NCBI RefSeq assembly: GCF_022524485.1
Contig: NZ_JAKXMK010000031.1
Span: forward strand, 1-64,000
Source: Pseudonocardia alaniniphila
GTDB lineage: Bacteria > Actinomycetota > Actinomycetes > Mycobacteriales > Pseudonocardiaceae
Length of the DNA stretch: 64,000 nt
Reading direction: 5' to 3'
Below, in pieces: positions 27,484-36,734 of the stretch. Made by a program: the position numbers and the translations under genes. Numbering within the stretch: position 1 is the first letter of the stretch; the number at the start of each line of letters is the position of its first letter. The notes under the pieces are model-generated. The model was not told the DNA's origin. It saw nothing but the letters and a program-made list of their open reading frames with translations, and did no database searches.

Positions 27484-28584
27484 ATGCCGAGCCGTAAGTC
27501 TCCCGCTCCTCGCGGGACCGTGACACTGGCTCTGCTGGCCGAACAGCTGGGCGTGCACGTCTCGACGGTGTCGCGCGCGCTGAGCGAGAACCCGGTCGGG
27601 GTGAGTGCCGAGACGGTCGCGCGCGTGCGCGAGTTGGCAGGTGAGCAGGGGTACAGACGCAACGCCGCTGCCCTGTCCTTGCGTACGGGACGCACCAAGA
27701 TGATCGGCGTAATGGTGCCACGATTGACCGACGTCGTCCTCGCGACCATCTACGACGGCATCGACCAAACGGCGATCGACGCCGGCTACAACACTGTGGT
27801 GGTCAATACGCGAGACCGCCCGGACCTGCAGCGTTCACGTTTGGACCTCATGCTGTCGCGTCAGGTCGACGGGATAATCGTGGGGGACTCGCGGACGGAC
27901 TCCAATCTCATTTCGGAGCTGCACGGATGCGGCGTGCCCTATGTGCTGGTGGCGCGCCGAATGCCCCGGGAGATCTCCGTCAGCACCGACGACCTGGAGG
28001 GCGGCCGCCTGGCTGCCGAGCACCTGCTCTCGCTCGGTCACCGGCGCATCGGGATCGTGGCGGGGGACCCCCACGCCAGCACCGGCGCGGAGCGGACGCT
28101 CGGGTTCCGGCGGGCCTACGCCGCGGCGGGGTATCCGCTGCCGGACGACTACGTGATCCCGTCGGGCTTCGACGTGCGCTCGGGGCGTGAGGCGGGAGAT
28201 CACTTGTTGTCGTTACCCCATCCACCCACCGCCATCTTCGCCGCGAGCGACTTCGCGGCGGTCGGTGTGATGGGCGCGATGCGCGACCGGGGCTTGGAGG
28301 CCCCGGGAGATGTCGCCGTCGTGGGCTTCAACGACCTCGACGTCGCTTCTGAGTTGCCCACACCGTTGACGTCGGTGCACTCCCCACTGTTCGAGATGGG
28401 CGCACTCAGCATGCGGGTGCTGCTCTCGCTGCTGCGCGGCCGCCGGGTGCGGTCCCGGTTACTCCAGCCGACTCTGTACCCCCGCGCCTCGACGGTGGGT
28501 GAGTCACCGATTCGAACCAGCGCTGATCATCCGCGTCGCTCCGAGGTCGGCGCTGGGAGTCCTCGGCGCGCGCAGGTCCCTTGA
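27484..28584 (+). CDS. LacI family transcriptional regulator
   Basis: The 366-residue protein has a LacI headpiece (VTLALLAEQLGVHVSTVSRALSENPVGVSAETVARVRELA; residues about 13-52) and a periplasmic-binding-protein-like effector domain (IGVMVPRLTDVVLATIYDGID; RQVDGIIVGD; GHRRIGIVAGDP; PTAIFAASDFAAVGVM; VVGFNDLDVA). ATG 27484 gives the standard spacing to the HTH. It lies directly upstream of a perfect palindrome and the eleven-gene hydrolase run, of which it is the likely repressor. Confidence 0.92.
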   Translation: MPSRKSPAPRGTVTLALLAEQLGVHVSTVSRALSENPVGVSAETVARVRELAGEQGYRRNAAALSLRTGRTKMIGVMVPRLTDVVLATIYDGIDQTAIDAGYNTVVVNTRDRPDLQRSRLDLMLSRQVDGIIVGDSRTDSNLISELHGCGVPYVLVARRMPREISVSTDDLEGGRLAAEHLLSLGHRRIGIVAGDPHASTGAERTLGFRRAYAAAGYPLPDDYVIPSGFDVRSGREAGDHLLSLPHPPTAIFAASDFAAVGVMGAMRDRGLEAPGDVAVVGFNDLDVASELPTPLTSVHSPLFEMGALSMRVLLSLLRGRRVRSRLLQPTLYPRASTVGESPIRTSADHPRRSEVGAGSPRRAQVP

Positions 28585-28609
28585 CGACGGCAACGTCGCG
28601 ACATACGTT

Positions 28610-28637
28610 ACGCAAACGTTAGAGCGAACGTTTGCGT
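28610..28637. promoter_or_regulatory. palindromic operator, probable binding site of the LacI regulator
   Basis: Perfect 10-bp arms ACGCAAACGT (28610-28619) and ACGTTTGCGT (28628-28637) are separated by 8 bases. A third ACGTT lies just left (28605-28609) and makes a second, overlapping palindrome ACGTT-N5-AACGT. LacI-family sites commonly contain AACGTT/CGCAAACG halves. It sits 25 bases after the LacI gene and 22 bases before the first hydrolase start codon, where binding would block transcription into the cluster. Confidence 0.7.
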
Positions 28638-28659
28638 GTCCGTCCTGGAGGAAGAAACC

Positions 28660-29601
28660 ATGGACAGGAAGTTCGATCTTGCGGTGGCCCAGGTTGGAGG
28701 CATACAGCCTTCCGAGGGCCGGGCGACGGCGGTACAGCGGCTCATCCGGCTGCTGGAGCAGTCCCACCATAAGGGCGCTTCGTTCGTAGTTTTCCCCGAG
28801 TTGACGTTGACGACATTCTTCCCCCGCTACTGGGCCGATGACCTCGCGGTCATGGACCGGTACTTCGAGACCGAAATGCCCGGCGCCGAGGTCAAGCCGC
28901 TCTTCGAGCGCGCAGCGGAGTTGCGGATCGGCTTCTACCTGGGCTACGCCGAGCTCACCCCCGACGGGCAACACTTCAATACTGCAATCCTTGTGGATTC
29001 CACAGGAGACATCGTCGGCAAGTACCGCAAGATCCACCTGCCCGGCCACGCAGAAAAGCTCGAGGACGTCCCCGTCCAGCACCTCGAGAAGCGGTACTTC
29101 GAGGTGGGCGACCTCGGGTTCGGCGTCTTCGAGGTGGACGGTGTCCGCTTCGGGACATGTCTGTGCAACGACCGTCGATGGCCGGAGGTCTACCGCGTGC
29201 TGGCCCTGCAAGGTGCCGATGTGGTGGTGCTGGGCTACAACACTCCGGTCGAGGTGCCGGGGTGGCAGGAGGAGCCGCACGCCAAGATGTCCACGCATCT
29301 GCTGTCGCTGCGTGCCGGTGCCTACCAGAACGCCGTGTGGGTGGCCGCCGCCGGCAAATCGGGCAGTGAGGACGGCTGCCCCATGATTGGTGGATCCGCG
29401 ATCGCCGCGCCCTCCGGTGAGATCCTCGCAAAGGCACGTACCGAGGGCGACGAAGTGGTGATGGCCACTGTCGACCTGGACTACTCCGAGCCGTACCGCC
29501 GGAGCGTGTTCGACTTCGACGCGCACCGGCAGCCGGAGCACTACTCGCTCATAGTCGACCGGGTGGGCCGGGGCGATCCGCTTCCCGTGGACTTCGCCTG
29601 A
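28660..29601 (+). CDS. nitrilase-superfamily N-carbamoyl-D-amino acid hydrolase-like
   Basis: The 313-residue product carries the Glu-Lys-Cys triad at E47 (FVVFPELTL), K124 (GKYRKIHLPG) and C169 (TCLCNDRRWPE). E47 matches the Agrobacterium D-carbamoylase position exactly, and the others are offset by three. The family hydrolyses N-carbamoyl-D-amino acids to the amino acid, CO2 and ammonia, the step after hydantoin ring opening. GGAGGAAG lies just before ATG 28660. It is first in the LacI-controlled run, behind the operator. Confidence 0.9.
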   Translation: MDRKFDLAVAQVGGIQPSEGRATAVQRLIRLLEQSHHKGASFVVFPELTLTTFFPRYWADDLAVMDRYFETEMPGAEVKPLFERAAELRIGFYLGYAELTPDGQHFNTAILVDSTGDIVGKYRKIHLPGHAEKLEDVPVQHLEKRYFEVGDLGFGVFEVDGVRFGTCLCNDRRWPEVYRVLALQGADVVVLGYNTPVEVPGWQEEPHAKMSTHLLSLRAGAYQNAVWVAAAGKSGSEDGCPMIGGSAIAAPSGEILAKARTEGDEVVMATVDLDYSEPYRRSVFDFDAHRQPEHYSLIVDRVGRGDPLPVDFA

Positions 29602-29782
29602 GTTGCCCGAGCGAGGTAAGCCCGAGACAGGTAAGAGGTCCTCGAGCTGCGGCGCCCGACGCCGTCGGTTCGCGAATCGCATGTGCACTTCGGTCTGTCC
29701 GCCGGCAGCGCCGCTGGGTAGTCGCGCACCTCCATGACGTCTACGGACCCGGGTGCGGACTGTTCGAAACGGAGTGGAAGCA

Positions 29783-31150
29783 ATGGATGCTTCAGCGCAA
29801 CGGGTATCGCAGGTGCCGCGCGTCACCGAACGGGACGTGCGGATTGCAACATGGGTCTGTTTCTTCGCATGGACATTTGCCGTTTATGACTTCGTGTTGT
29901 TCGGCAACCTCCTCCCCAAGCTTGCCGAAGATCATGGCTGGAGTTCCTCCCAGTCGACGGGGATCAACACCTGGGTGACCATCGGCACCGCACTGGTCGC
30001 CTTCGGCGTCGGCCCGCTCGTCGACAAACTCGGCCGCCGCAAGGGCATCATCATCGCGGTCATCGGCGCCGCGTTGGCGTCCGCGATGACCGCTGTCGCC
30101 GGCTGGGTGGTCGGCGCCGTGGCCGGCCTCGGCATCGTGCTGCTCATCCTCGTGCGGTCCGTCGCCGGTCTGGGCTACGCCGAGCAGGCCATCAACGCCA
30201 CGTACCTGAACGAGATGTTCGCCCACGTGTACTCCGACCCGGCCAGGGCCCGTCGCCGCGGCTTGATCTACTCGCTGGTCCAGTCCGGCTGGCCCGTCGG
30301 TTCCGTATTGGCGGCCTTGTCGATCTACCTGCTGTTCCCCGTGGGTGGCTGGGCACTCTGCTTCATCGTCGCGGTGTTCCCCGCCATCTTCATGGTGTGG
30401 GCCGCCCGCTACCTCAAGGAGAGCCCGCAGTTCGCCGTCCGCCACGAGGCCGAGAAGCTCATGGATCAGGGCCGTGGAGAGGAGGCCACCGCACTCGCGG
30501 AGGCGGCAGGCATCGACCTGACCAACCGCTCGGCCCCGCTGACCTCGGCGTTCACCGGCGAGGCGCTGCGGTCGACGCTCGTGATCGGCTCCGCCTTCCT
30601 GCTCAGCTGGCTCGGTGTCCTGACGTTCTCCATCCTCGGCACGTCGCTGCTCACCGCAGAGAGCGGCAAGAACATCAGCTTCGACAACGCTTTGGCGATC
30701 CTCATCATCTCCAACGCCACCGCGTTCGCCGGCTACCTCTTCCACGGCTGGCTGGGTGACCGGATCGGGCGCCGCAACACGATCGCGATCGGCTGGATCT
30801 TCTCCGGCCTCTCCTTCAGCGGGATGCTGCTGGCTCCCGACGGCAGCTACGGCCTGATCATCGCCCTGTACAGCGCCGGTCTGTTCTTCCTGATCGGCCC
30901 CTACTCGGCGCTGCTGTTCTTCAACGGCGAGAGCTTCCCCGTGCACACCCGCGCGACTGGCGGATCGATCATCAACGCAGCTGGTCAGGTCGGCGCCGTG
31001 ATCGGCGGCCTGCTGATCACCTTTGCGCTCGCCAGCGGCCACAGCTGGGACCAGGCCGCGTTCATCTGGGGATGCCTGCCGATCTTCGCCTCGGGAATCA
31101 TCATCCTCGGCGCGCGCAACGTCTCGCCTCATCAGGTGCGGCGTGACTGA
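29783..31150 (+). CDS. MFS transporter (sugar/metabolite:H+ symporter-like)
   Basis: The 455-residue protein has about twelve helices. Helix 1 reads CFFAWTFAVYDFVLFGNLLP, the loop 2-3 motif is GPLVDKLGRRKG, and the second-half loop motif is WLGDRIGRRNT. ATG 29783 follows GGAGTGGAAG; the ORF could begin at 29753. It presumably imports the substrate of the hydrolase cluster. It lies 181 bases after the carbamoylase gene, so it may have an additional promoter, and 36 bases before the cyclase gene. Confidence 0.87.
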   Translation: MDASAQRVSQVPRVTERDVRIATWVCFFAWTFAVYDFVLFGNLLPKLAEDHGWSSSQSTGINTWVTIGTALVAFGVGPLVDKLGRRKGIIIAVIGAALASAMTAVAGWVVGAVAGLGIVLLILVRSVAGLGYAEQAINATYLNEMFAHVYSDPARARRRGLIYSLVQSGWPVGSVLAALSIYLLFPVGGWALCFIVAVFPAIFMVWAARYLKESPQFAVRHEAEKLMDQGRGEEATALAEAAGIDLTNRSAPLTSAFTGEALRSTLVIGSAFLLSWLGVLTFSILGTSLLTAESGKNISFDNALAILIISNATAFAGYLFHGWLGDRIGRRNTIAIGWIFSGLSFSGMLLAPDGSYGLIIALYSAGLFFLIGPYSALLFFNGESFPVHTRATGGSIINAAGQVGAVIGGLLITFALASGHSWDQAAFIWGCLPIFASGIIILGARNVSPHQVRRD

Positions 31151-31186
31151 GATGCCCTTCGACCATGCTTTCAGGAGCCCTTGACG

Positions 31187-31888
31187 ATGACCCGACGTGT
31201 GATCGACCTGTCCCTGCCCATAGATGACAACATGCCGAGCCACAAGTTCTTCCAGCGGCCGGTCCACATACCGCATATCCGCCACGAGGACTCCGTCGAC
31301 CTCGGCCTCGGAGTTCCCGATGACCCGATGTCGATGGCGACGTCCTACATCGGGACGCTCGACCACATCGGCACACACGTCGACTCGTTCTTTCACGTCA
31401 AACCGGACGGCATGAAGATCGGTGAGATGCCGCTCGAGATGTTCTTCGGCAAGGCCGTGTGTTTCGACCTCACGCACATTCCCGATCTCGGAATGATCGA
31501 GGTCGAGGACTTGGAGCGGGCGGAAGCAGCGTCCGGTGTCAGGGTCGACGGCCACATCGTTCTTCTCAACACCGGCCTGCACAAGCGGCACTACCCCAGG
31601 CCGGAGGTGGTGACGAGCAATCCCGGCATCAGCACGGCGGCAACACACTGGCTGGCGGACCGGGGCTCGAAGGTGCACGGTGTCGAAGGACCGTCCACCG
31701 ACGCGCCGAACCACAACTACTTCTACAACCACCGCGTCTGCCGGGACCGGGGCATCACGCACTACGAGTGGCTGGTGAACCTGGAAGAGCTGGTGGGGAA
31801 GGGGGAGTTCATGTTCTACGGAGTGCCGCTTGCTCTGGCGAACGGCACCGGGGGCCCGACCCGCGCATTCGCGATCCTCGAGGAGTAG
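31187..31888 (+). CDS. cyclase family protein (kynurenine formamidase-like metal hydrolase)
   Basis: The 233-residue protein starts MTRRVIDLSLPIDDNMPSHK and has the family metal motif HIGTHVDSFFH (H-x-G-T-H-x-D-x4-H, about residues 66-76), then LLNTGLHKRHY and VEGPSTDAPN. Members hydrolyse amide, formamide or isatin-like bonds with a divalent metal. ATG 31187 lies 9 bases after AGGAG; TTG 31181 is possible. It is 10 bases from the amidase gene. A role in opening or trimming a ring intermediate is inferred. Confidence 0.85.
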   Translation: MTRRVIDLSLPIDDNMPSHKFFQRPVHIPHIRHEDSVDLGLGVPDDPMSMATSYIGTLDHIGTHVDSFFHVKPDGMKIGEMPLEMFFGKAVCFDLTHIPDLGMIEVEDLERAEAASGVRVDGHIVLLNTGLHKRHYPRPEVVTSNPGISTAATHWLADRGSKVHGVEGPSTDAPNHNYFYNHRVCRDRGITHYEWLVNLEELVGKGEFMFYGVPLALANGTGGPTRAFAILEE

Positions 31889-31898
31889 CGATCCGCTG

Positions 31899-33317
31899 AT
31901 GGCCACGGACTTTGCGTACATGACGGCGCTGGAGATCAGGCATCTCGTGTCGAGCAGGCAGGCATCCGCGGTGGAGGTGGTCAGCGCGGCTCTCGACCGG
32001 CTGGACTCCGTGGAGCCGACCCTCAACGCGTTCGTCACGAGGACTCCGGAGCCGGCACTTCAGGCCGCCCGCAAAGCGGATGCGGACATGAGCAAAGGTG
32101 CTGTCGCCGGGCCGCTTCTCGGGGTGCCGATCTCGGTGAAGGACCTGATCGACGTCGCTGACGTTCGTACGACCTTCGGTTCGAGGGTCATGGCAGGCAA
32201 CGTGGCCGGAGCGGACGCGCCCTCGGTCAGCCGGGTGAGGGCTGCGGGCGCGTGCATTCTGGGCAAGACGACCACAACGGAGTTCGGTTGCAAGGCGGGT
32301 GGCGGGGACAGCCCGTTGACCGGCATCACCCGCAATCCCTGGCACACTGGCAGATCGACAGGCGGATCCAGTGCGGGAGCCGCCGCCAGCGTGGCGGCCG
32401 GTGTCACCCCGGTTGCGCTGGGGACCGACGGCGGCGGGTCCTGCCGGATCCCGGCGGCGCTCTGCGGCCTGGTGGGCATCAAGGCCCAGTACGGCCGGGT
32501 GCCGGTCTTCCCGGCCAGTGCCACGCCCTCGCTCGGTCACGTGGGAGCGATCGCGAGGACCGTTCGGGACGCCGCCCACCTGTTGCAGGTGCTGTCGGGG
32601 TTCGATGCGCGGGACCCGGCAAGCGTCGCGCAGCCGGTACCTGACTTCGTCGGTGCTTGCGGGCGAGGGGTTGCGGACCTGCGGGTCGCTTGGAGCCCGA
32701 CCCTGGGATACGCGCGCCTGAACGACGAAGTCCGCCAACTCACGACATCGGCGATCGGGCGGCTGGAGGATGCCGGTTGTCACATCGAAACGGTCGAATG
32801 CGTATTCGGTGAGGATCCGATCGAGCTCTGGAACGCGGAGTTCTACGGAGGAGTGGGCGCGAAGCTGAAGTCCGCATTGGACAACACACCCGAACTTCTG
32901 GATCCGGCGGTGGCAGCGGTTCTGGGAGACGTGCTCTACAGTCAGACCGTGGAAGAGTATTTCCTCAAGCACTTCAAGCGATTCGATCTCAGGGAGCGGT
33001 TCAGAACCTTCCTCGAGCCGTACGACGTGCTCATCACCCCCACTCTTCCCGTTGCCGAACTCGCTGCCGGTGTGAACGTCCCGCCGGATCTCGCGGATCG
33101 CAACATCGTGTCGTGGGTCTATTACACCTATCCCTTCAACCTCACCGGAAACCCCGCGGGCTCGGTGCCGTGTGGATTCACGCGCTCCGGGATGCCGGTA
33201 GGCCTGCAGATCGTCGCGAAGACGCTCCGGGAGGTCGACCTGTTCGCGGTGGCCGGAGCGCTGGAGGCGGCTCTGCCCTGGGCTCATCTGACCCCCTCTG
33301 AGGAGGCCTGGCAATGA
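31899..33317 (+). CDS. amidase signature family protein
   Basis: The 472-residue product has the catalytic Lys in GVPISVKDLID (about residue 80), the Gly/Ser-rich signature STGGSSAGAAASVAAG holding the cis-Ser, and the nucleophile Ser in LGTDGGGSCRIPAALCGLVGIK. The C-terminal part ends NPAGSVPCGFTRSGMPVGLQIV. It hydrolyses carboxamides to acids and ammonia; the specificity is unknown. Its stop overlaps the hydantoinase start by 4 bp. The ORF also extends to 31830 but ATG 31899 fits the family start. Confidence 0.92.
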   Translation: MATDFAYMTALEIRHLVSSRQASAVEVVSAALDRLDSVEPTLNAFVTRTPEPALQAARKADADMSKGAVAGPLLGVPISVKDLIDVADVRTTFGSRVMAGNVAGADAPSVSRVRAAGACILGKTTTTEFGCKAGGGDSPLTGITRNPWHTGRSTGGSSAGAAASVAAGVTPVALGTDGGGSCRIPAALCGLVGIKAQYGRVPVFPASATPSLGHVGAIARTVRDAAHLLQVLSGFDARDPASVAQPVPDFVGACGRGVADLRVAWSPTLGYARLNDEVRQLTTSAIGRLEDAGCHIETVECVFGEDPIELWNAEFYGGVGAKLKSALDNTPELLDPAVAAVLGDVLYSQTVEEYFLKHFKRFDLRERFRTFLEPYDVLITPTLPVAELAAGVNVPPDLADRNIVSWVYYTYPFNLTGNPAGSVPCGFTRSGMPVGLQIVAKTLREVDLFAVAGALEAALPWAHLTPSEEAWQ

Positions 33318-34696
33318 CATACCTGATGCTGACCGGCGGGCGCGTCGTCAACAGCGGTGGTTCGGTCGACGCGGATGTTCTGGTGCACAACGGAAAGATC
33401 GAGGCGATCGGCAATCTTTCCGGCCTCCCGATCGACGACGTGGAGCGGGTCGACTGCTCCGGACGGCTCCTGCTGCCGGGTGGCGTGGACGTGCACACCC
33501 ACCTCGACTCGCCGATGATGGGCACCACCACGTCCGACGACTTCGAGACCGGCACCAGGGCAGCGGCGTGCGGCGGCACCACCACGCTGGTGGATTTCGC
33601 GATGCAGGGGCCGGGGGAGAAGCTCCTGGAATCGCTGGACAAGCACCGGGCGAAGGCGCAGGGGCGCGCTGCTGTCGATTACGGGTTCCACATGTGCGTC
33701 ACCGATCTCTACGACGGCGCCGTGGACGAGTTCACCGAGATCATGCAGACCGGCGTCACCAGCTTCAAGGTCTTCATGGCCTATCGCGGCACACTCATGC
33801 TGCACGACGGCGCGCTGTTCAACGTGCTGCGCGAGTCGGGCCGGATCGGCGGGCAGGTGTGCGTCCACGCGGAGAACGGCGACGTCATCGACCGTCTCGC
33901 CGCCGACCTGGTGGCGGCGGGGAAGACCGGCCCGGGATCGCACGAGATCTCCCGTCCGCCGTCCACGGAGATCGAGGCTGTGCGCCGGGCGATCCAGATC
34001 GCGCGCATGGCCGACTCACCGATCTACTTCGTGCACCTGTCGACCGAGGGCGCGGTCGAGGCCGTCGCCGAGGCGCGATCCCAGGACCGGGCCGTCGCCG
34101 GGGAGACGTGCACGCACTACCTGACGCTGGACCGCTCGCTCTACGACGCGCCCGGTTTCGAGGCAGCCAAAGTGGTGCTGACGCCACCGCTGCGCACCGA
34201 GGAGCACCGGGCTGCGCTGTGGCGCGGGCTGCGCGCCGGCACCCTCGGCGTCGTCAGCTCCGACCACTGCCCGTTCTGCCTGGAGGAGAAGCGCAGGCTG
34301 GGAGCGGCCGACTTCCGCGCAATTCCCAACGGTGGCCCGGGCGTCGAGCACCGGATGATCGTCATGTACGCCGAAGGTGTCCGGAGGAACCAGATCTCGC
34401 TGGAGAAGTTCGTCGACCTGACGGCCACGGCGCCGGCCCGCCAGTTCGGCCTCTTCCCGACCAAGGGCGCGATCGTCAGCGGCGCGGACGCCGACATCGT
34501 GGTGCTCGACCCGAACGGCACCACGACCATCTCGGCGCAGACCCAGAACCAGCGCATGGACTACACGCCCTACGAGGGATGGACGCTGCCCGGATCCCTG
34601 GAGGCGGTCTACTCGCGTGGCGAGGAGGTCGCCCGGGGCGGGAAGTACGTCGGGGCGGGCGGACGCGGACGGTTCCTGGCGCGCTCGACGCAGTGA
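33314..34696 (+). CDS. dihydropyrimidinase / D-hydantoinase
   Basis: The 460-residue cyclic amidohydrolase has the metal motif GGVDVHTHLDSP (about 56-67), the carboxylated Lys in SFKVFMAYRG (about 149), His ligands in VHAENGD and YFVHLST, and the Asp in SSDHCPF. It opens six-membered dihydropyrimidines or five-membered hydantoins to N-carbamoyl acids. The carbamoyl products would be handled by the nitrilase-type and M20-type carbamoylases of the same run. Length and order of motifs are normal for the family. Confidence 0.92.
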   Translation: MTYLMLTGGRVVNSGGSVDADVLVHNGKIEAIGNLSGLPIDDVERVDCSGRLLLPGGVDVHTHLDSPMMGTTTSDDFETGTRAAACGGTTTLVDFAMQGPGEKLLESLDKHRAKAQGRAAVDYGFHMCVTDLYDGAVDEFTEIMQTGVTSFKVFMAYRGTLMLHDGALFNVLRESGRIGGQVCVHAENGDVIDRLAADLVAAGKTGPGSHEISRPPSTEIEAVRRAIQIARMADSPIYFVHLSTEGAVEAVAEARSQDRAVAGETCTHYLTLDRSLYDAPGFEAAKVVLTPPLRTEEHRAALWRGLRAGTLGVVSSDHCPFCLEEKRRLGAADFRAIPNGGPGVEHRMIVMYAEGVRRNQISLEKFVDLTATAPARQFGLFPTKGAIVSGADADIVVLDPNGTTTISAQTQNQRMDYTPYEGWTLPGSLEAVYSRGEEVARGGKYVGAGGRGRFLARSTQ

Positions 34697-34742
34697 CGGA
34701 GGGCCCCGCAGCCGGTCTCTCGTGCGGAAGGAGGAGCTCAGA

Positions 34743-36023
34743 ATGGCGTCGAAGCCGGAGTCGCTGACTCCCCAGCCGTCGCGGCTCGAGCACGATCTCG
34801 CCGAGCTGGCGAGGATTCGGAACCCGGAGAGCGGGGGTTGGACCAGGACGGTGTTCTCCGAGCCCTATCGGGCATCGCGGGAGTGGATCAGGTCTCGGAT
34901 GGTCGACGCCGGGCTGGAGGTCCACACCGACGGGGCGGGCAACGTCATAGGGGTGCGACCCGGACGGCGTCCCGGGGCGGCGAGCCTGATCACCGGGTCG
35001 CACACCGACACGGTGGAGTCGGGCGGCCGGTTCGACGGGGCCGTCGGCGTGCTCGGCGCCCTGGAACTGGTGCGGCAGCTGACGGAGCATGACGTCGTGC
35101 TGGAGCGGGACCTGCTGGTCGTGGACTTCCTCGGGGAGGAGTCCAACGACTTCGGGCTGAGCTGCCTGGGCAGCCGAGCGCTCGCCGGTGAGCTGACCTC
35201 GGCCGACCTCGATCGCCGTGACCACGAGGGCAGGCGACTCGGCGACCGCTATGCGGCGTTCGGTCTCGACCCCGCCGGTGTCCCCGGCGCGGGCTGGACA
35301 AGCTCCCGGCCGTTGCACGGATACGTCGAGTTGCACGTGGAGCAGGGTCCGCTGCTGGAGGAACGCGGCGCGCCGATCGGAGTGGTCACCGCGATCGCCG
35401 GGATCGAGCGGTTGCTGGCCAGGTTCGACGGCAGGCCGGACCACGCAGGGACGATGCCGATGGGCGACCGGCGGGACGCGCTGGTCGCTGCTGCCGAAGC
35501 GGTGCTGGCCGTCCGGCGGGAGGGTTGCGGCGCACCCGTGCACGGTGTCGCCACCACCTCCCGGCTCGTCTCCGAGCCCGGATCGCCCAACGTGGTCCCT
35601 GGAGCGGTACGGATGCACGCCGAGATCCGCAGCGTGGACACCGCGTGGCTGTCCGCTGCCACCCGCCGGTTGGCCGACGAGATCCGGGCCACGGCGGCGG
35701 GCTACGGGGTCGACGTCGACGTCGAGTGGTCCACCGACAACGTCCCTGTCCCCGCGAGCGCCGAGGTACACGAGGTCGTGTCCGCAGCAGCGGATGCGCT
35801 CGGAATCGCGTGGGAGCCGGTGCCCAGCGGCGCCACGCACGATGCCGTGCACATGGCCCGGCTGTGCCCGATGGGGATGATCTTCGTGCCCTCGCGCGGC
35901 GGTCGGAGCCACTGCCCGGACGAGTGGTCCGAGCTCGAGCACATCGTCACCGGCGTCCAGGTCCTCGGCGCCACCGTGCTCGACATGGATCGGCGGGAGA
36001 TGTCGGCGGGAACGACGTCGTGA
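34743..36023 (+). CDS. M20 family allantoate amidohydrolase / N-carbamoyl-L-amino acid hydrolase
   Basis: The 426-residue product shows ITGSHTDTVESGGRFDGAVGVLGALEL (first metal His and bridging Asp), FLGEESNDFGLSCLGSRA (Glu ligands), HGYVELHVEQGPLLEERG, the dimerisation-domain segment DHAGTMPMGDRRDAL and the C-terminal SRGGRSHCPDEW. It removes the carbamoyl group from N-carbamoyl-L-amino acids or from allantoate. ATG 34743 follows GGAAGGAGGAG. Together with the D-type nitrilase carbamoylase the cell can process both stereochemistries (inference). Confidence 0.9.
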   Translation: MASKPESLTPQPSRLEHDLAELARIRNPESGGWTRTVFSEPYRASREWIRSRMVDAGLEVHTDGAGNVIGVRPGRRPGAASLITGSHTDTVESGGRFDGAVGVLGALELVRQLTEHDVVLERDLLVVDFLGEESNDFGLSCLGSRALAGELTSADLDRRDHEGRRLGDRYAAFGLDPAGVPGAGWTSSRPLHGYVELHVEQGPLLEERGAPIGVVTAIAGIERLLARFDGRPDHAGTMPMGDRRDALVAAAEAVLAVRREGCGAPVHGVATTSRLVSEPGSPNVVPGAVRMHAEIRSVDTAWLSAATRRLADEIRATAAGYGVDVDVEWSTDNVPVPASAEVHEVVSAAADALGIAWEPVPSGATHDAVHMARLCPMGMIFVPSRGGRSHCPDEWSELEHIVTGVQVLGATVLDMDRREMSAGTTS

Positions 36024-36072
36024 TCCTCTCTGTGGGGCAGACGCTGGGGCCGAACTCCGGGAACGTGATGCC

Positions 36073-36732
36073 ATGAGCACCTTCGACGCAGCCGACGACG
36101 CCACCCGCGAGACGTACCGCAGCGCGGGGTTCACGGGCCGCTTCGAACTGGGAGAGCGCCCGGCGATCGTGGTCGTCGACTTCTGCCGCGGGTTCACCGA
36201 CCCCGGGTGCCCGCTCGGGTCGGACACCACGGCCGAGGTCGAACGCACGCGGGAAGTGCTCGACGCCGCCCGGGAGCGCGGGCTGTTCGTGGCCTTCACG
36301 ACCATCGCCTACGACGAGGGCGCGCGCGCCACGACGACGTGGCTGCGCAAGGTGCCGTCGCTCGGCGAGCTGACCGTCGGCTCACCCTGGGTCGAGATCG
36401 ATCCGCGCCTGGGCAGGCTCGCCCACGAGCCCGTGATCGCCAAGAGCGGCGCATCCGCCTTCTTCGGCACGCCGCTGCACGCACTGCTCGTCGCGAACCG
36501 GGTCGACAGCGTGCTCGTGCTGGGTGCGACCACATCGGGGTGCGTCCGCGCCTCGGTCGTGGACTCCGTGCAGCACGGCTTCCCCACGTTCGTCGTCACG
36601 GACTGCTGCGCCGACCGGTCGGCAGGCCCGCACGAGGCGAACCTGTTCGACATGACGGCGAAATACGCCGATCCCCTCACCGCCGAGGAGGTCGTGGTTC
36701 ACCTCAGCGGTTCGTCCACTACAAGGAGATGA
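36073..36732 (+). CDS. isochorismatase-family hydrolase, N-carbamoylsarcosine amidase-like
   Basis: The 219-residue protein has the catalytic Asp in AIVVVDFCRGFTDP (about 36), Lys in PVIAKSGASAFFGTPL (about 123) and Cys in LVLGATTSGCVRASVVDS (about 156). Residues around these, and the N-terminus RETYRSAGFTGR, resemble N-carbamoylsarcosine amidohydrolases, which act in creatinine breakdown via N-methylhydantoin. Two bases separate it from the next gene. Confidence 0.88.
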   Translation: MSTFDAADDATRETYRSAGFTGRFELGERPAIVVVDFCRGFTDPGCPLGSDTTAEVERTREVLDAARERGLFVAFTTIAYDEGARATTTWLRKVPSLGELTVGSPWVEIDPRLGRLAHEPVIAKSGASAFFGTPLHALLVANRVDSVLVLGATTSGCVRASVVDSVQHGFPTFVVTDCCADRSAGPHEANLFDMTAKYADPLTAEEVVVHLSGSSTTRR

Positions 36733-36734
36733 AC

